Shown piece by piece: positions 34,626-46,789 of a stretch of 64,000 nt of DNA. Location of the stretch: contig CM061062.1 in NCBI GenBank assembly GCA_030762895.1, forward strand, positions 7,281,293 to 7,345,292. The letters are read 5' to 3'. This DNA comes from Sophora flavescens. Its lineage: Eukaryota; Streptophyta; Magnoliopsida; Fabales; Fabaceae. The notes beneath the pieces were generated by a model. The model did not search any database. It saw only the letters and a program-made list of their open reading frames with translations, and had not been told where the DNA came from. The translations under genes were made by a program, and so were the position numbers. Position 1 is the stretch's first letter. Each line of letters opens with the position of its first letter.

Positions 34626-35025
34626 GCAAAACTATATGAATGCAAAATATGAATGCAACATGCAAAATGCAAATGCAAAATACCCCTACCCCAAGCTTAA
34701 GAATTTACATTGTCCCCAATGTAAACAATCAAGTCGGAGAGAGGAAGAAAAATAAAATAAAATAAAAATGGAACGGCTTACCGAGGCGGTAGCGGGTGTT
34801 GGCTTTGTTGTCTCTGCCACTTTTGCTCTTCTCCTTGTCTTCTTGCTCTCCCTTCCTTCTTTCCCTGAAATCACTTGGCAAATCTCAATTTATTATTTTT
34901 CCTCTTGATCTTCTCAAATTATTCAAGAGGTTAAAATCAAAAACAAAATCTAACTAAAGAGAAGGGTTAAGAAAAGTTGGGTTGCCTCCCAATAAGCGCT
35001 TCTTTAACGTCACTAGCTTGACGTC

Positions 35026-35637
35026 CTAGGATCCTCCTCTCGGATCAAATGGCTTGTGGAGTGGCGATTGTAGCAGTAATATGACTTTGTCCTCAACTCC
35101 ACCCAGCCAGTGTGTGAAAATTCCATTGACCTTTGCAATTATGAACTCACTTCCTCTCGGGTCAAGTGGAATTTTCAAGAGGAAGTTTGCCAGACAAGTG
35201 GAAGGGGTTAGTTTTGCAGTGTCCACACATGCATGCAAGCCAACATATTTGTCCAATGCAGAAAATTCAGATTCCTTAGCAAGCATGGTGGAATCCACTA
35301 CCACTTCGTCTTCATTTTGAACCATTCCCACAACCAGATTTTGCTCAATTTCTGCTTCATGTGGCTCTACGGGAATCATACATGGTGGTGGAGGTGGTAA
35401 ATACGAACAGAGGGTTTCCCATTCCTCCTTGGAGCATCTGTATACAATGCTCCCCGTCACACTATCAACTTGTGCTGGGATATCAAAATTTGCCAATTCT
35501 GGGTAATCTTCCCAACACCAGTTGTCCTCCCAAGTGTGACTTGAGGCTCCCCCCTCAGATGGATAATGATAGTTGTCCATGAATTTCATCCACCTGGCAC
35601 AAACAAAGCTCAAAACAAAAAGATCAAATATAGACAA
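35026..35637 (-). CDS. Hypothetical 203-residue protein of the Athila-like element
   Basis: Open frame starting 70 bp after the primer site. It has a hydrophobic first dozen residues, a Trp-rich segment (SHTWEDNWCWEDYPELANF), a proline run (LPPPPPCM) and a conserved-looking end (IPLDPRGSEFIIAKVNGIF, LQSPLHKPFDPRGGS). No zinc knuckle, protease or polymerase motif. It sits where Gag would start, so it may be a replacement for, or a diverged part of, the Gag ORF. I do not recognise it. That the frame is open over 203 codons amid decayed DNA is notable. Confidence 0.5.
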   Translation of the reverse strand: MSIFDLFVLSFVCARWMKFMDNYHYPSEGGASSHTWEDNWCWEDYPELANFDIPAQVDSVTGSIVYRCSKEEWETLCSYLPPPPPCMIPVEPHEAEIEQNLVVGMVQNEDEVVVDSTMLAKESEFSALDKYVGLHACVDTAKLTPSTCLANFLLKIPLDPRGSEFIIAKVNGIFTHWLGGVEDKVILLLQSPLHKPFDPRGGS

Positions 35638-35705
35638 AAAATAAAAATAATAAAAATGTCTAAATTAGTTGCATTCTTTGTTACTAATGATATTGGCAAA
35701 ACCAA

Positions 35706-35723
35706 TCCCCGGCAACGGCGCCA
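35706..35723 (-). promoter_or_regulatory. Primer-binding site TGGCGCCGTTGCCGGGGA (reverse strand)
   Basis: Same site as in the 22.4-kb element; ten bases from the LTR edge (35733). Confidence 0.8.
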
Positions 35724-35732
35724 AAAACTTGT

Positions 35733-37085
35733 TGACGGCTCTGGGCAAATATACCACGTCGTGCAAGTAATACGGTGGTGAGATCGGTTATCGTATCCAC
35801 GGGGATTGGATGTCAAGTACCAATTCACAAACTCAGCAACTATCTAGACTAAAATATGAATCAAGAGAAATCAAAACAAAAGAATTAAAATGTTTTTGGT
35901 CTTTTTGGGGACTTTTAACAAACACTTGGAGTGAAGAAAGATATGTTGGGACTAGACTTCACCAAACCTCTACCTCGTGCAATACCAGGACTAGATACCT
36001 CCCATTCATGCTTCAAATATTAAAATCAATCCACTAAACTACTCAAACCCCGATTCCTCGGATGGCAAGAGCCTAAATCCACTAATAGACCCTAATTCCT
36101 TAGGTGGCCTAGATTAATGAATTTGCATTATGATTAGGGATTACGCGATTACTAGTAAACCAAACTCCATTCCTAGATGCAAGGGTTACTAGGTGATTAA
36201 ATTCAATTCCGGTTCTAATACGAATTTCCCAATTGCATACCAAAACACAAATCAAGTCATGGGGGTGCTAGCCACAACAAGCATTAAGCATGGAAAATTA
36301 ATCACTAATACGAAGGCATGAACACAAAATAACCAGTCAAGGCAAATACATAATAATAAGTTTGATTACATCTAATCCCAACAAACAGGGTTTAGTTACT
36401 CATAATTACAGAGAAAGCCAAACCAGAGAAATAGGAGAAGAGGAGAGAAGAGGCTCCATGGGAGCTTTCCTTCTTCTTCACAGCAACCCCTCTCAGCAAC
36501 TCCCTTCTAAGGTTGAAACCCTAGTCCAGCCGCAGCTCCAAGTGCCTCCAAGTGCCCCCTTCAAAAAACTCCAAAACTCTACCGTAAAATAGCACTTTAT
36601 ACCAATTAGACTCTGCGCGCGCTCGCGAGGCGAGACATGTCTCGCGAGGTGAATGTTAAAAAATGGTCTTCAGAGATTGGATCTCTCGTGAGGCGAGAGT
36701 GGCTCGCGGGGCGAGACAGTAAGGTTCTTCTCAAATACGCCCGTGAGGAGTATCAGGGCCTGGGCGTGATAGCTTCTGGTCTCCAGACTCGCGAGGCGAG
36801 ACATGGTTCGCGGGGCGAGCCAGAAAGGCTGACTGTTGCTGTTCAGCTGGACTTCAGGGTCGCGTGGTGAGCTCTAGTCTCGCGGGGCGAAGCTCCGGAA
36901 TTCTGCTTGGCTCAATTTATTCTCTTTTCAGGCTCTGTCTTCATCCAAGCTTCATCAAGGCTAATTCTGAGCATTTTTCCTTGAATTCCTGCAAAACAAC
37001 ACCAAGAAACCGCTTCACCCGTTCCAAGGGAAAAACTAATAAAAACCAAATAAAGAATGCCTAATTTATATGAAAAATGCATGCA
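35733..37085 (-). repeat. 5' LTR of the reverse-strand Athila-like element
   Basis: On the minus strand it ends in AGCCGTCA, matching GGCGTCA and GCGTCA of the related LTRs. GCGAGGCGAG/CTCGCGGGGCGAG palindromes lie at 36615-36895. The outer edge (~37085) is approximate. Confidence 0.7.
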
Positions 37086-37094
37086 AAAGTGTAC

Positions 37095-37770
37095 AGAAAA
37101 CCTGATGTAAAATCACACTATCAAGGATCTCTTTTATATCTGACTGCGTCTAGGCCTGATATAATGTTCAGCGTTTGCTTATGTGCTCGTTTTCAATATG
37201 ATCCTAGAGAGTCCCATCTCTCAGCAGTTAAAAGAATATTTAGATATTTAAAAGGTACTGCTAATCTGGGTTTGTGCTTTAAGAAAAATGATGATTATAG
37301 ATTAGTTGGCTTTTGTGATGCTGACTATGTTGGAGATAGAATTGAAAGAAAAAGCACCAGTGGAGGATGTCACTTCATTGGAGCTAACCTAGTATCATGG
37401 TCAAGCAAAAGGCAAAGTACCATTGCTCTATCAACTGCTGAAGCAGAATACATATCACCGCAAGTCGCTGCTCTCACAACTTCTATGGATCAAACACCAA
37501 TTGGAGGACTACAATGTATTTGTAAGTTGTATTCCACTTATGTGTGACAATACTGCTGCAATCAATTTATCTAAGAATCCAATATTGCATTCTAGAGCTA
37601 AGCATATAGAAATCAAACATCATTTTATTAGGGATTATGTGCAAAAAGGTGTGTTTGATGTTCAATTTGTAGATACTGACCACCAATGGGAAGATATCTT
37701 CACTAAACCTCTTGCTGAGGAAAGATTTATCTTTATAAGAAAGCATTTGAATATGTTGTATGTGGATTGA
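37095..37770 (+). pseudogene. SIRE-type copia RNase H region (continuation)
   Basis: Continues the pol interrupted at 34284, but most of the RT is missing. Visible: SLLYLTASRPDIMFSVCLCA, RNase H (GFCDADYVGDRIERKSTSGG, STAEAEYIS), a frameshift near 37525, then the C-terminus (KHIEIKHHFIRD, DIFTKPLAEERF) with a stop at 37768-37770. Acidic RNase H residues D, E and D are visible. Confidence 0.85.
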
Positions 37771-37805
37771 GCTAGTATAATTATTGTTAAATTGATTGTC
37801 CATTG

Positions 37806-39600
37806 CATGCTATTAAAATGCGTATGGCTTCTATTCTAGCTACAGGTGGAAAGGTTTCAATATAATCAATACCTTCTTGTTGGTTATAGCCTTGAGCTAC
37901 TAACCTTGCTTTATTTCTGACAACTTTACCATCTTCATCTAATTTGTTTCTGAAGACCCATCTTGTTCCAATAACCGACTTGTTTTTAGGCTTAGAGACA
38001 AGAGTCCAGACATCCTTTCTTGTGAACTGGTTAAGTTCTTCTTGCATTGCAAGAATCCATCTTTCATCCTCAAGAGCTTCTTCAATGCGTTTAGGCTCCA
38101 AATCTGAAATAAAGGCCACATTGCTTGATTCTCTTAATGTGGATCTGGTTCTTACTCCTTCAGAAGGATTTCCAATAATAAGATCCTTAGGATGTTGAGT
38201 GTTGAACTTCCAATCCCTTTTGAGATCATCATGAAGATCTTGACTTTTCTGCTGACTCGTTTGCTCCACTTGTCTTTCAGCCTCAGGCACAGGTTCTGTT
38301 TTGGTTAGATCGGGTTGTTGACTTTCTGGCTTGTTTATATCTAGACCTGCAAGATCATCTTCTAGATATGATATTTCTTTATCAGTCTTTAATCCATCAT
38401 TGAATTTAACATGAGCAGATTCTTCAATAATACAAGTTCTTGAATTGTATACTCTAAAAGCCTTAGACTTTTCAGAATATCGTACGAAAATACCTTTATC
38501 TACCTTAGAATCAAACTTTCCAAGATTATCTTTGGTATTTAGAATAAAACATTCACATCCAAAAGCATGGAAATAAGATATTCTGGGGCTTTTTCCTTTC
38601 CACAATTCATAAGGAGTCCTTTTTAGAAAAGGCCTAATAAGTATTCTATTTTGTACATAACAAGCAGTGTTTACAGCTTCTGCCCAGAAGTACTTAGGGA
38701 GATTATGTTCATTGAGCATAGATCTAGCCATCTCTTGCAGAGATCCATTCTTTCTCTCAACCACTCCATTTTGCTGTGGAGTTCTAGATGCAGAGAAATT
38801 GTGAGAGATTCCATTCTCCTCACAGAACTGTCTAAAATGCTCATTTTCAAATTCTCCCCCATGATCACTTCTAATGGTAGAAATACAAAAACCCTGCTCA
38901 TTTTGTACTCTTTTGCAGAATACTGAGAAAGCCTTAAAAGTCTCATCCTTGTGTGTTAGGAAGAGTACCCATGTGTATCTAGAATAGTCATCAACTATGA
39001 CAAATCCATATTGTCTTCCAGCCAGGCTGGCAACAGTAACTGGTCCAAACAGATCCATGTGTAACAACTGAAGAGGTCTAGATGTTGATACTTGGTTTTT
39101 AGATTTGAAACTTGATTTTATCTGTTTACCTCTCTGACATGCATCACACAAGACATCTTTCTTAAAGCTAATATCAGGCGATCCTCTTACGAGATTATTT
39201 CTTTTTAATTCAGAAATTAGTTTCATACTAGCATGTCCTAGTTTCTTATGCCATAACCATCTCTCATCCTCTTTAGACATCAGACAGGTTACACTTTGAT
39301 CTGAGAGATCAGACAGTTCAATCTTATAAAGATTTTGTTGCCTTTTAGCTGAAAAGAGGGTTTTGCCACAATAGTTTTTAACTATGCATACATCCTTGGT
39401 AAAGGAAACATCAAAACCACTATTACATAATTGACTTATGCTAAGCAAATTGTGTCTTAATCCTTTAACCATAAGAACATTAGATATAGAGGGAAGAGGG
39501 GGTTTACCACCAATAGTACCAATTCCTATAACTTTCCCTTTCTGATTCCTTTAATTTTTCAGCAGTCATGTTGTTCTGAACTTTTCAACAGGGAATAAGA
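37806..39600 (-). pseudogene. SIRE-type copia protease end, integrase and RT start, reverse strand
   Basis: Reading starts in the decayed protease region near 39600. An open stretch of 561 codons from 39472 contains the pre-integrase motif (WLWHKKLGHASMKLI), zinc ligands (LCDACQRGKQ), and integrase catalytic D (LLHMDLFGP), D (TIRSDHGGEF) and E (PQQNGVVERKNG). It continues through the integrase C-domain to the RT start (TLVSKPKNKSVIGTRWVFRN). Coding similarity stops at ~37806, where it abuts the tail of the plus-strand copy. It is nearly the same sequence as 3172-4436, but longer and more open. Confidence 0.88.
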
Positions 39601-40186
39601 TCAAGTAACTTCCGGTGTGGCTTCTCAAGTTTAATAAACTCAACTCCAAAAGTTTTTCTTGAGTTAGATCCTTTATAGAAGGTTTCCTTTCTTGTTGGGT
39701 GATCCTTTATGTTGTGTTCTTCTTCTTGAAGACATTTTTATAATCCAACTTCTATCAATGATTTGCATCTTCTAATTCAAGGATATACTTTTACACAAAG
39801 AAGCATTGTTGGTAACATAAATAGTATTAAACAGAAATAAAATATTTTTAGATTTGATGCACCTTTTGGGTTTGTCAAAAACAACATTTTTAAAAGACAA
39901 AATTCTTAAAAACATTTTTCTAATGTTAAAAAAAGTATTTTAACAAGATTAGTCCAAATGAATTTGGTTTAGAAGAGAAAAGAGTATAAAGAAAAACATT
40001 TCACAAAACAAAATTAACATCTTATAAAAACATTTCCAGTTTGACTTTTTGTGAAAAGAAATTCAAAGACACGAGGTTTTTTTTTAAAAAAATTTAAAAT
40101 CAAAAAATTTTTTAAAAAATTTTATTTTGGTTGCTAAGATAACAAGGATATTTAACTCTAAGCGGTTAAGCTTCTCTACAGAGCAC
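39601..40186. other. No gene; AT-rich leader of the reverse SIRE copy
   Basis: Lies between the primer site and the protease region, where Gag should be. No Gag motif or zinc knuckle is visible on either strand; poly-A-like runs are frequent. Gag was deleted or replaced. Confidence 0.5.
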
Positions 40187-40188
40187 GT

Positions 40189-40201
40189 AGCTCTGATACC
40201 A
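40189..40201 (-). promoter_or_regulatory. Primer-binding site TGGTATCAGAGC (reverse strand)
   Basis: Plus strand reads agctctgatacca, two bases from the LTR edge at 40204. Confidence 0.8.
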
Positions 40202-40696
40202 ATTGTTAGATCAAAGCAACCATCACACAAGGGGGGGGGGGGGGGGGGGGAATTGGGTGATAATAGAAATTTAAAACTTTTACTAAACAACAAAACATAA
40301 ATCAGAGTTTTTCAAATAAAGAGAGTGTAGATGGATAAAAGAAGATAATTTAAAAACCATCTAACAAAAGTAATAACATATTTTTAACCAGTTTAGAAAT
40401 AAGGAAGATAAAGCATTTCACTTGTCTAATGGACAATATTGACTTGTCTGATTATCTTAGACTAAACATTAACCAGTTAGACAACATCTAAAGGATAAAA
40501 AACATTTGAAAATAGCTTAGAACATAAAGCTTAAAATCAGTTAGAAAAATTTGTTGAAAATACATAAAACAACAAAGCTAAGGAGATAAGGGTAGAGAGA
40601 AAATAAACAACAAGATTTATCCTGGTTCACTCATATAAACGATGAGCTACATCCAGTCCCTACCAGTAGCTGAGTTTTTCTCCACTATCACATAAG

Positions 40697-40970
40697 ATAA
40701 TTACAATGAGTAGTCTTTGCACACCTAGCCTCTCCAAGCTCATTGAGTATTGTTCTTAACCAGCCTCTCCAGACTGTTGCAATTATTATTTGCACACCTA
40801 GCCTCTCCAGGCTCATTGAATATTGTTCTTAACCAGCCTCTCCAGACTGTTGCAAGTATTATTTGCACACCTAGCCTCTCCAGGCTCAACGAGTATTATT
40901 CTTAACCAACCTCTCCAGGCTGTTGCAAGTATTATTTTCACCTAGCCTCTCTAGGCTCACTGGATTTTGA
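40697..40970 (-). repeat. 73-bp tandem repeat in SIRE LTR, about 3.5 units
   Basis: Unit begins tgcacacctagcctctcc and includes 'aaccagcctctccag'. Related 'cctcttcaggct' pairs occur at the same place in the LTRs at 29560-29610 and 30260-30300, so this LTR has expanded a motif that the others carry twice. Confidence 0.85.
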
Positions 40971-41789
40971 TGAAGGTTACATAGATAAAATCTCACAACA
41001 CTCATGGAGTGATTTTACAATGAAGTACAAAGATGAGTTCTTCCTACACTCACAAGAGTGGATATATTTTTAAGTACTTCAGAACTGATAAAAGAAATCT
41101 CTCATAACACTCACTTGAGTGAATATAGAATGTTTACATTGAGGATGATTTCTGTTGAGATGAAGGTGGCGATCCTCTCATTTTTCATTAAGTGTAGCAG
41201 AAGTAGTAGCTCCAGCAACTCTCTCTCTTCATCTTTAATGACTCATGTATTTATGGTCTTCAAGCATTTAGGATCCGTTAGAGACATTCCCTCAGATGTT
41301 GGCTTCAAGCAGAACTTCATTAAATGCAATAGAGTCGTTCTGGGCAGCCATTAATGCAATAGGAACGTTGGTTGTACTCTAACATGAAGGATCATGGCTT
41401 TATGCATCGTAATACAGCCATATCAAAGTTGTGCAGAGAGCTTTTTGTACTTTGCTGAGTACACTTCCCTTTTTGTGTAAGGACCAGAGGTACTAGGGAA
41501 TAAAGCATGTTGGAAGCATTCTTTAACGGGTCTTTGGTTCTGATTATCCAAGGTTGCTTAAGAGAGTAACTTCTGACTTTTCTTGATAATCGTGAAGCTG
41601 AGTAGGAGAGAAGGCTTCAAGTCTCTTTCTGGTTATTGAAATAAGATTCTGATAATCCTTATAGAATTCGCGTCCATAAGATAAGTTCTTCCATCTTAAA
41701 AATAACCGCGTCTATCTAGCCATTTGAGATTTTTTTTCATTCTGGCTAGTAGACGAGCCCCATATTAAGGACTCAGCAAGTCCAAAGAC

Positions 41790-42247
41790 TAGTGTGGACG
41801 AGCGCTTCTGTCACCTTTAGGGGATGAGCACTTCTGTTACTTTAGTGGACGAGAGCCTCTGTTACTTTAGTAGACGAGAGCCTCTGTTAGTTTAGTGGAC
41901 GAGAGCCTCTGTTACTTTAGTAGACGAGAGCCTCTCTTACTTTAGTAGACGAGCTCCATATGCCAGGTCATTGGACGGATACTCCTTTAACTGGTTGAAC
42001 GTAAACTAGTAGACGAGCTCCATATGCCATGTAGTCATTGGACGAGCGCTTCTGTTACCTTAATGGACAAGCTCCATATGCCCCGTCATTGGACGAGCGC
42101 TTCTGACACCTTAATGGACGAGCGCTTTTGTTACTCCAGTGGACTAGCACTTGTGTCACTTTAGTAGACACTGGCTTTCATCACTTTAGTGGACGCTGGC
42201 TTTCACTTTAGTGGACGCAAGTTTCTATCTCTTGCGTTTTGGACGTG
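41790..42247 (-). repeat. 30-bp GGACG minisatellite in SIRE LTR
   Basis: About 14 diverged units of the form 'agtggacgagagcctctgtt'; continues on the far side of the solo LTR at 45755-45870 with four more units. On the LTR's own strand the unit reads ...CGTCC(A)... and lies in U3. Confidence 0.8.
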
Positions 42248-42252
42248 CGCTT

Positions 42253-45200
42253 TGTAACACCCTAGTTTTTACACATATGATTAAATTTTTTATTTGGATG
42301 TTTATATTTATTTTGGTACGTGTTTTAGTTTGGGTAATTCAATTACTCTCTTCAAATTATTTTATCGGGTGCATTAGCACTGACTTATTTCAGTGAATGC
42401 ACGCTTACTAGACAATAATATTATGTTATTGTCACTAGTAGTATTTATTTAGAAAAATATTTTAAATAATATGATTGAAAGAAAATTATTTTCATATTTG
42501 ACTATATTTAATTTTAGATTTTAAAATATGTTGGTTTAAAATTAATCGGAGATTAAATTTTGGACCATTAATTTTCTTAGTTGATCAGTTCAACTATCAT
42601 TCTTGACTCTAATTTAAATTTTGAAAGTATATAATTGTCAACCATTATTTTTAAATAAAAAAGCCAAAAACATAATTATTTTTAGGCTCAATATTTACTA
42701 CTCATTTTGTACATACTACTATTAATCAAAAAAATTTCTTCCTTCCTCTCCACTCTGTTACGCGCACGGAACCCCCCCTCCCCCTCTCTTTATTTTTCGT
42801 TTTCTTTCTTCTTCACAAGAACATAAACACCCCTCCTTCTCTCCCTTGGTTGTCACCTTCTCTCCTCCTTCACTCTTGCTCAGACCGTGACCCCTCCACC
42901 TGCAGCCACCATCCGGCCGTGCGACGCCACCATAGAGACGCTGTCCGGTCGCTGCTCGATGCGGATAAGACCAGCACGCATTCCCAGCCTCTGTTCCGCA
43001 TGTCGCTCCGCCTTTCTCCGTCGCGGGAAACTCGTTTCCGGCCGCACCAAGGGAGAAGACGGTCGCACACCTCCGCTCGCTGCCATACATGTATTCTGTT
43101 TTGTTCCCTAGCCTAATTCTATATTACTTGATCAAAATTGGTTTTTCCCAAATTCCTAGAGAACTCTAAAACCCCAATCATTTTAAATGAAAAACCAATA
43201 TCGTTTCCTTAGTTGAATTAATTATTTAAGTTGTACAAACTTATGTTTTGTGATGATGAGTTTCTGATTTTTGGTTGTGCTTGCTATTGGCTATGTTGAT
43301 GGTCAATTTCCATCTATGTGGATGTGACGGTCATAGTTGAAGGAGAAGAGGGTAAGTGGTTGGAGCTATCTCGAAGTTGTTATAAGCGTTGCGAAGTGTT
43401 AGAGGAACGCGGAATGAGTGATCTTATTCTTGTCTTCAAAGGTAAGTGGAGACTGCCTGAGGGATTTTCGGTAACTGCATGCTAATTGTGTGTCGTATTT
43501 GAGTTTATTTGTTGTGATGTGTGGTGTCAAATTAAATTGTTATACGACTGTTATGTGGTTTTTAATGTTTTCTGCGAAAGCGTGATTATACTGTGATATA
43601 TGGATATCTGCTATGTATGGATTATCTGTTGGTTGGTTGATTGACTGAGAAGCCTGACATTGGTCAGTGCTCAATTAAATTAAAGATAAAAGCATTGAAA
43701 AAGCTTGGGGAGGAATTCAAAGGATTTGATTTATGGAAGAAAAATATTGAAAGTATTTATATTTGATGATGTTTTGGAGAAAAGAGTGAATTATGAGTAA
43801 ATTGTGAGGGCGACATCTTGAAAATATTTCAGTTACGTTGTCTTTTCCAAACAAATTAAAAAATAAGACGAAAAGTTATTCTAAGAAATGTAAGTGTCAA
43901 GGATATTTTAACAGTGTTGGCAAAATTAATTTACGACAAAGAGTCCTATTTCTTGAAACAGCAAACGACGGACAATTCCGTCAAGGTTTACCAAAGTTTT
44001 TTTAAAGATGGTATTATTAAGAATTTGTCTCAAATAAGGTCTTACAGTTCAAATTATTGATTTTTGAACAAAAATAAGTTATAAGGAATTTTTAAGTTTA
44101 CAAAACGAATTTCCCACGTAAAATGATTTTCGGTAAACATCGAGTTATTTCCATCAACTTGGATAGGTTGAGGAAACTTTGATTTTGTTTTGTTTTTCAC
44201 AGAACGAAAATGGTTTAAACGAACCTAGCAACCGAGACGTCGGGTCTAGAGTTCTAAGATATGGGCCTGGGGTCCGAAGAGGAAATTATGGACTACAATG
44301 TCCTATAAACCATATATTTGGTTTTGTGCACTAAAATCTACGCGTCCAAGACTGGTGCATCGGTCTGGATTTTGTGATTTGCACACCTTTTGACTTGGAG
44401 TCAGTTATTTTGGAATGAGGTATTAAACTTGAAAGTTTAAATTGGTGATTTAGTCGTGAGACTTTTAGCTCCGACACCTAAAGATTGATCAGAAAGAAAA
44501 CAACGAGAACAAAACGTTTTACTTGCATTACAGGGCAGACGTGCCTTTGCATAGGACTTGAATGCTTGATGGCAAGTATTCATGCAGTTTGCGTCACTGT
44601 GCCTTGATGGATATACGACCAAGTAGACCATGTGCTATATGTAGTCACCACTTTGCCTTGAGTTGGACTGTGGAATGGTCAATAGAACTTTGCCATATCG
44701 GGCATTGATTCTGTCTTAATTGGCAACTAGAGCCTGATCAACTCATTTATTTGTTGGTTGGAGCTCCGGAGATTAGGTCTCACAGTTAGTTATGGAATAT
44801 TGAAGTGTCATGGTTTTTAAAACGGGTACGACTGTCGGGTATGAAACCCTTTGATAAATATATTGTTTATCTTTGAATATTCATGTTAAATGGTAATTGA
44901 GAGTCGTGCATGTGGTTATCGTATTTGAATCCATGTATTGGTATCTCACCCTTGCATGTATAGGTTTTTCTGGTTTTGCTGTTGTACCTTGGTACACGCG
45001 TACAGAAGATGCAGGAGAGGTTTCCAGTTTCGCTCGGGGATATTATTCCCAATCCTGGAAGATGTATAATGTCAAGTATAATGGTAAGAACCATAGGGGT
45101 CTTTCCCATGAATATCTTTTAGAACTACCAGCTTAGGTTTTGAGATGATGTTGATTAATGTTAGTATGTACGTTTATGGCTCGGAGAGCCTTTATTTTTG

Positions 45201-45754
45201 GATGGAATGTAAATGGCTCGGAGAGCCCTTCTTTTGGATGAAAAATTTAAAATGTTTCATTTTGGTCAGGTATTTGTTTATGTAAATATATTCAGAAAAA
45301 TACCGTCTTTATGTTTTCTCGTATGACTGGAATTTCTTGGATGAAAATGGAAATATTTCAACAGGTGTTTCTATCTTGGGATGTTGCAATTACAAAGGAG
45401 ACTCTGTCAAATATTTTGTAAAAATATTCAAGCTTTTTGTTTAAGTACATTTCGAAAATAAATAGGTTTGCCAGGCTAGGTTTGTAAGTCTGTGCGCCAG
45501 TCACGGCTTAGGTTTTGGGTCGTATAACAAATGGTCTATATATGACCAAAATTTGTACCATGATAGGTGAAAATGTGATGTTACTATTTCAAAACAAGTT
45601 TAAATTTTACCGTAACCGCATTTAACAAACTTTATACCCGTTTTCTGGCGCTTATATATTTATATAAATTAATTTCCGAAAGTAACCAGCGAAATTCCCT
45701 TTTAAATTCATTTCCCCACGTGTTTACAAAGTAATGTCCAAGGGGGGTGTTACA
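42253..45754 (+). mobile_element. Solo LTR, TGTAACACCC type (second copy), 3502 bp
   Basis: Starts TGTAACACCC and ends GGGTGTTACA (10-bp inverted ends), with a perfect 5-bp duplication CGCTT (42248-42252, 45755-45759). No primer site or ORF of a retroelement inside. A GC-rich block at 42760-43110 gives overlapping open frames in all directions but shows no domain; it probably is transcribed leader. Same family as 7004-11141 but strongly diverged outside a few blocks. Orientation is set by shared block order. Confidence 0.8.
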
Positions 45755-45930
45755 CGCTTCAGTCACTACAGTGCTGGACGTTTGTTTTAATCACTACAGT
45801 GTTGGACGTGAGCTTCAATCACTGCAGTGTTGGACGTGAGCTTCTATCACTACACTGTTGGACGGATGATTCTCTTATTTAATCTTCACACTCGATAGAC
45901 AGGTTAGCAACCAATATGACAGGTTAACAA

Positions 45931-46789
45931 GTTTAACTATAATACAAATTTTAAAAACAAAATTAATCTAAAGATTCTTAACTTTCTAAATCTAGCATCA
46001 TCTATACTTCCTTTTGGATGTTTTTACTTAGTTAAATATTTTGATTTGTAATGTTTTATGATCAGATTTAGAAGACAATATTTGGATAGTTTTTTAATTG
46101 TTAGAACGTTTCTTTTGTAATGTTTTTTAATTGGCAAAATAGGTAAATTGGTCCTATACGTTTATTTTATTTTTCAGATTGATTCTATAAGTTTTTTATT
46201 TTTCAGATTGGTCCTACAGGTGCAGGTGTGAGTACTTAGGTACCCAGAAGGTACGGGTAAGCATACTAAAGTTGCTACCCACGCGGGTGCTGGTCTGGAC
46301 ATAGGTAATTTTTTCAAACACGGACATGGGGTCCAATTAGAAATTTTTTAGTATAGGGACCCAATTGAAAACTTTATAAAAGTTCGAGGACCCGATTACA
46401 AATTTATCTAGTATAAGGACCTATTTGAAAATTCCCAAATAGTTCAGGGACCTACTCAATAGTTAAACCAAATAATAATATATCAATGGGGTCGTATCCT
46501 ACTAGAACTTGACATGTGAGTAGTGTGTGTAGCGATTTGCATGTGTTAAGAAGAAAAGAAACATGCAGTTTCAACATTAAGCATCTTGTATGTATCATGT
46601 GAATTTTGTTGGTCAAATTCACGAGAAACAAATGACTAGTGAGAATATAAGAAATGAAGAAAGAAATGCTACAGATAAAAAAAAACACAAAGGAAGAAGG
46701 AAATAAGCAGCAGGCAAATAAATCAAACTATGGATGAATTTTGGGCTCTATAGCTGGCTCAAAGCTTGCAAGCATATTGTTTATGTGGG
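45931..46789. other. No gene seen; repeat remnants
   Basis: AT-rich. 46130-46445 holds short repeats such as 'ttcagattggtcct' and 'gggacccaattgaaa', which look like an old degraded mobile element of unclear class. Confidence 0.4.

Larger units (their letters stand above)
34630..37085 (-). mobile_element. Athila-like non-autonomous element, reverse strand, 3' LTR missing
   Basis: On the minus strand: LTR (~37085 to 35733), primer site (35723-35706), one ORF (35637-35026), a 'gggaggcaacccaa' block (~34995-34980), and a 'cttggggtagggg' PPT-like end (~34695-34680). The left edge runs into SIRE LTR sequence without a 3' LTR. The LTR shows GCGAGGCGAG palindromes like those of the 21-28 kb elements. 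No Gag, RT or integrase is recognisable. Confidence 0.7.
40204..45930 (-). mobile_element. SIRE-type 5' LTR, reverse strand, split by a solo LTR
   Basis: On the minus strand the LTR ends GATCTAACA before the primer site. It shows the SIRE landmarks 'gaaccaggataaatc' (~40617) and 'ctccagag' repeats. It carries a 20-base G run at 40231-40250, a 73-bp tandem repeat and a 30-bp minisatellite. It is interrupted at 42253-45754 and continues to ~45930; the outer edge is not sharp. Confidence 0.65.

Noticed and set aside
40231..40250. Run of 20 G next to a primer site as a possible regulatory G-quadruplex
   Set aside because: It lies at the U5 end where other SIRE LTRs have a short G run (aaggggggg at ~29262); expansion or sequencing slippage is the simpler explanation.
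41790..42247. Regular ~30-bp repeats that might suggest a CRISPR-like array
   Set aside because: Units are contiguous with no unique spacers, lie in a plant retrotransposon LTR, and vary gradually, so this is a minisatellite.
42758..43116. Five overlapping GC-rich ORFs on both strands
   Set aside because: They lie inside the solo LTR; GC-rich DNA without stops. No domain, no matching frame in the related solo LTR.
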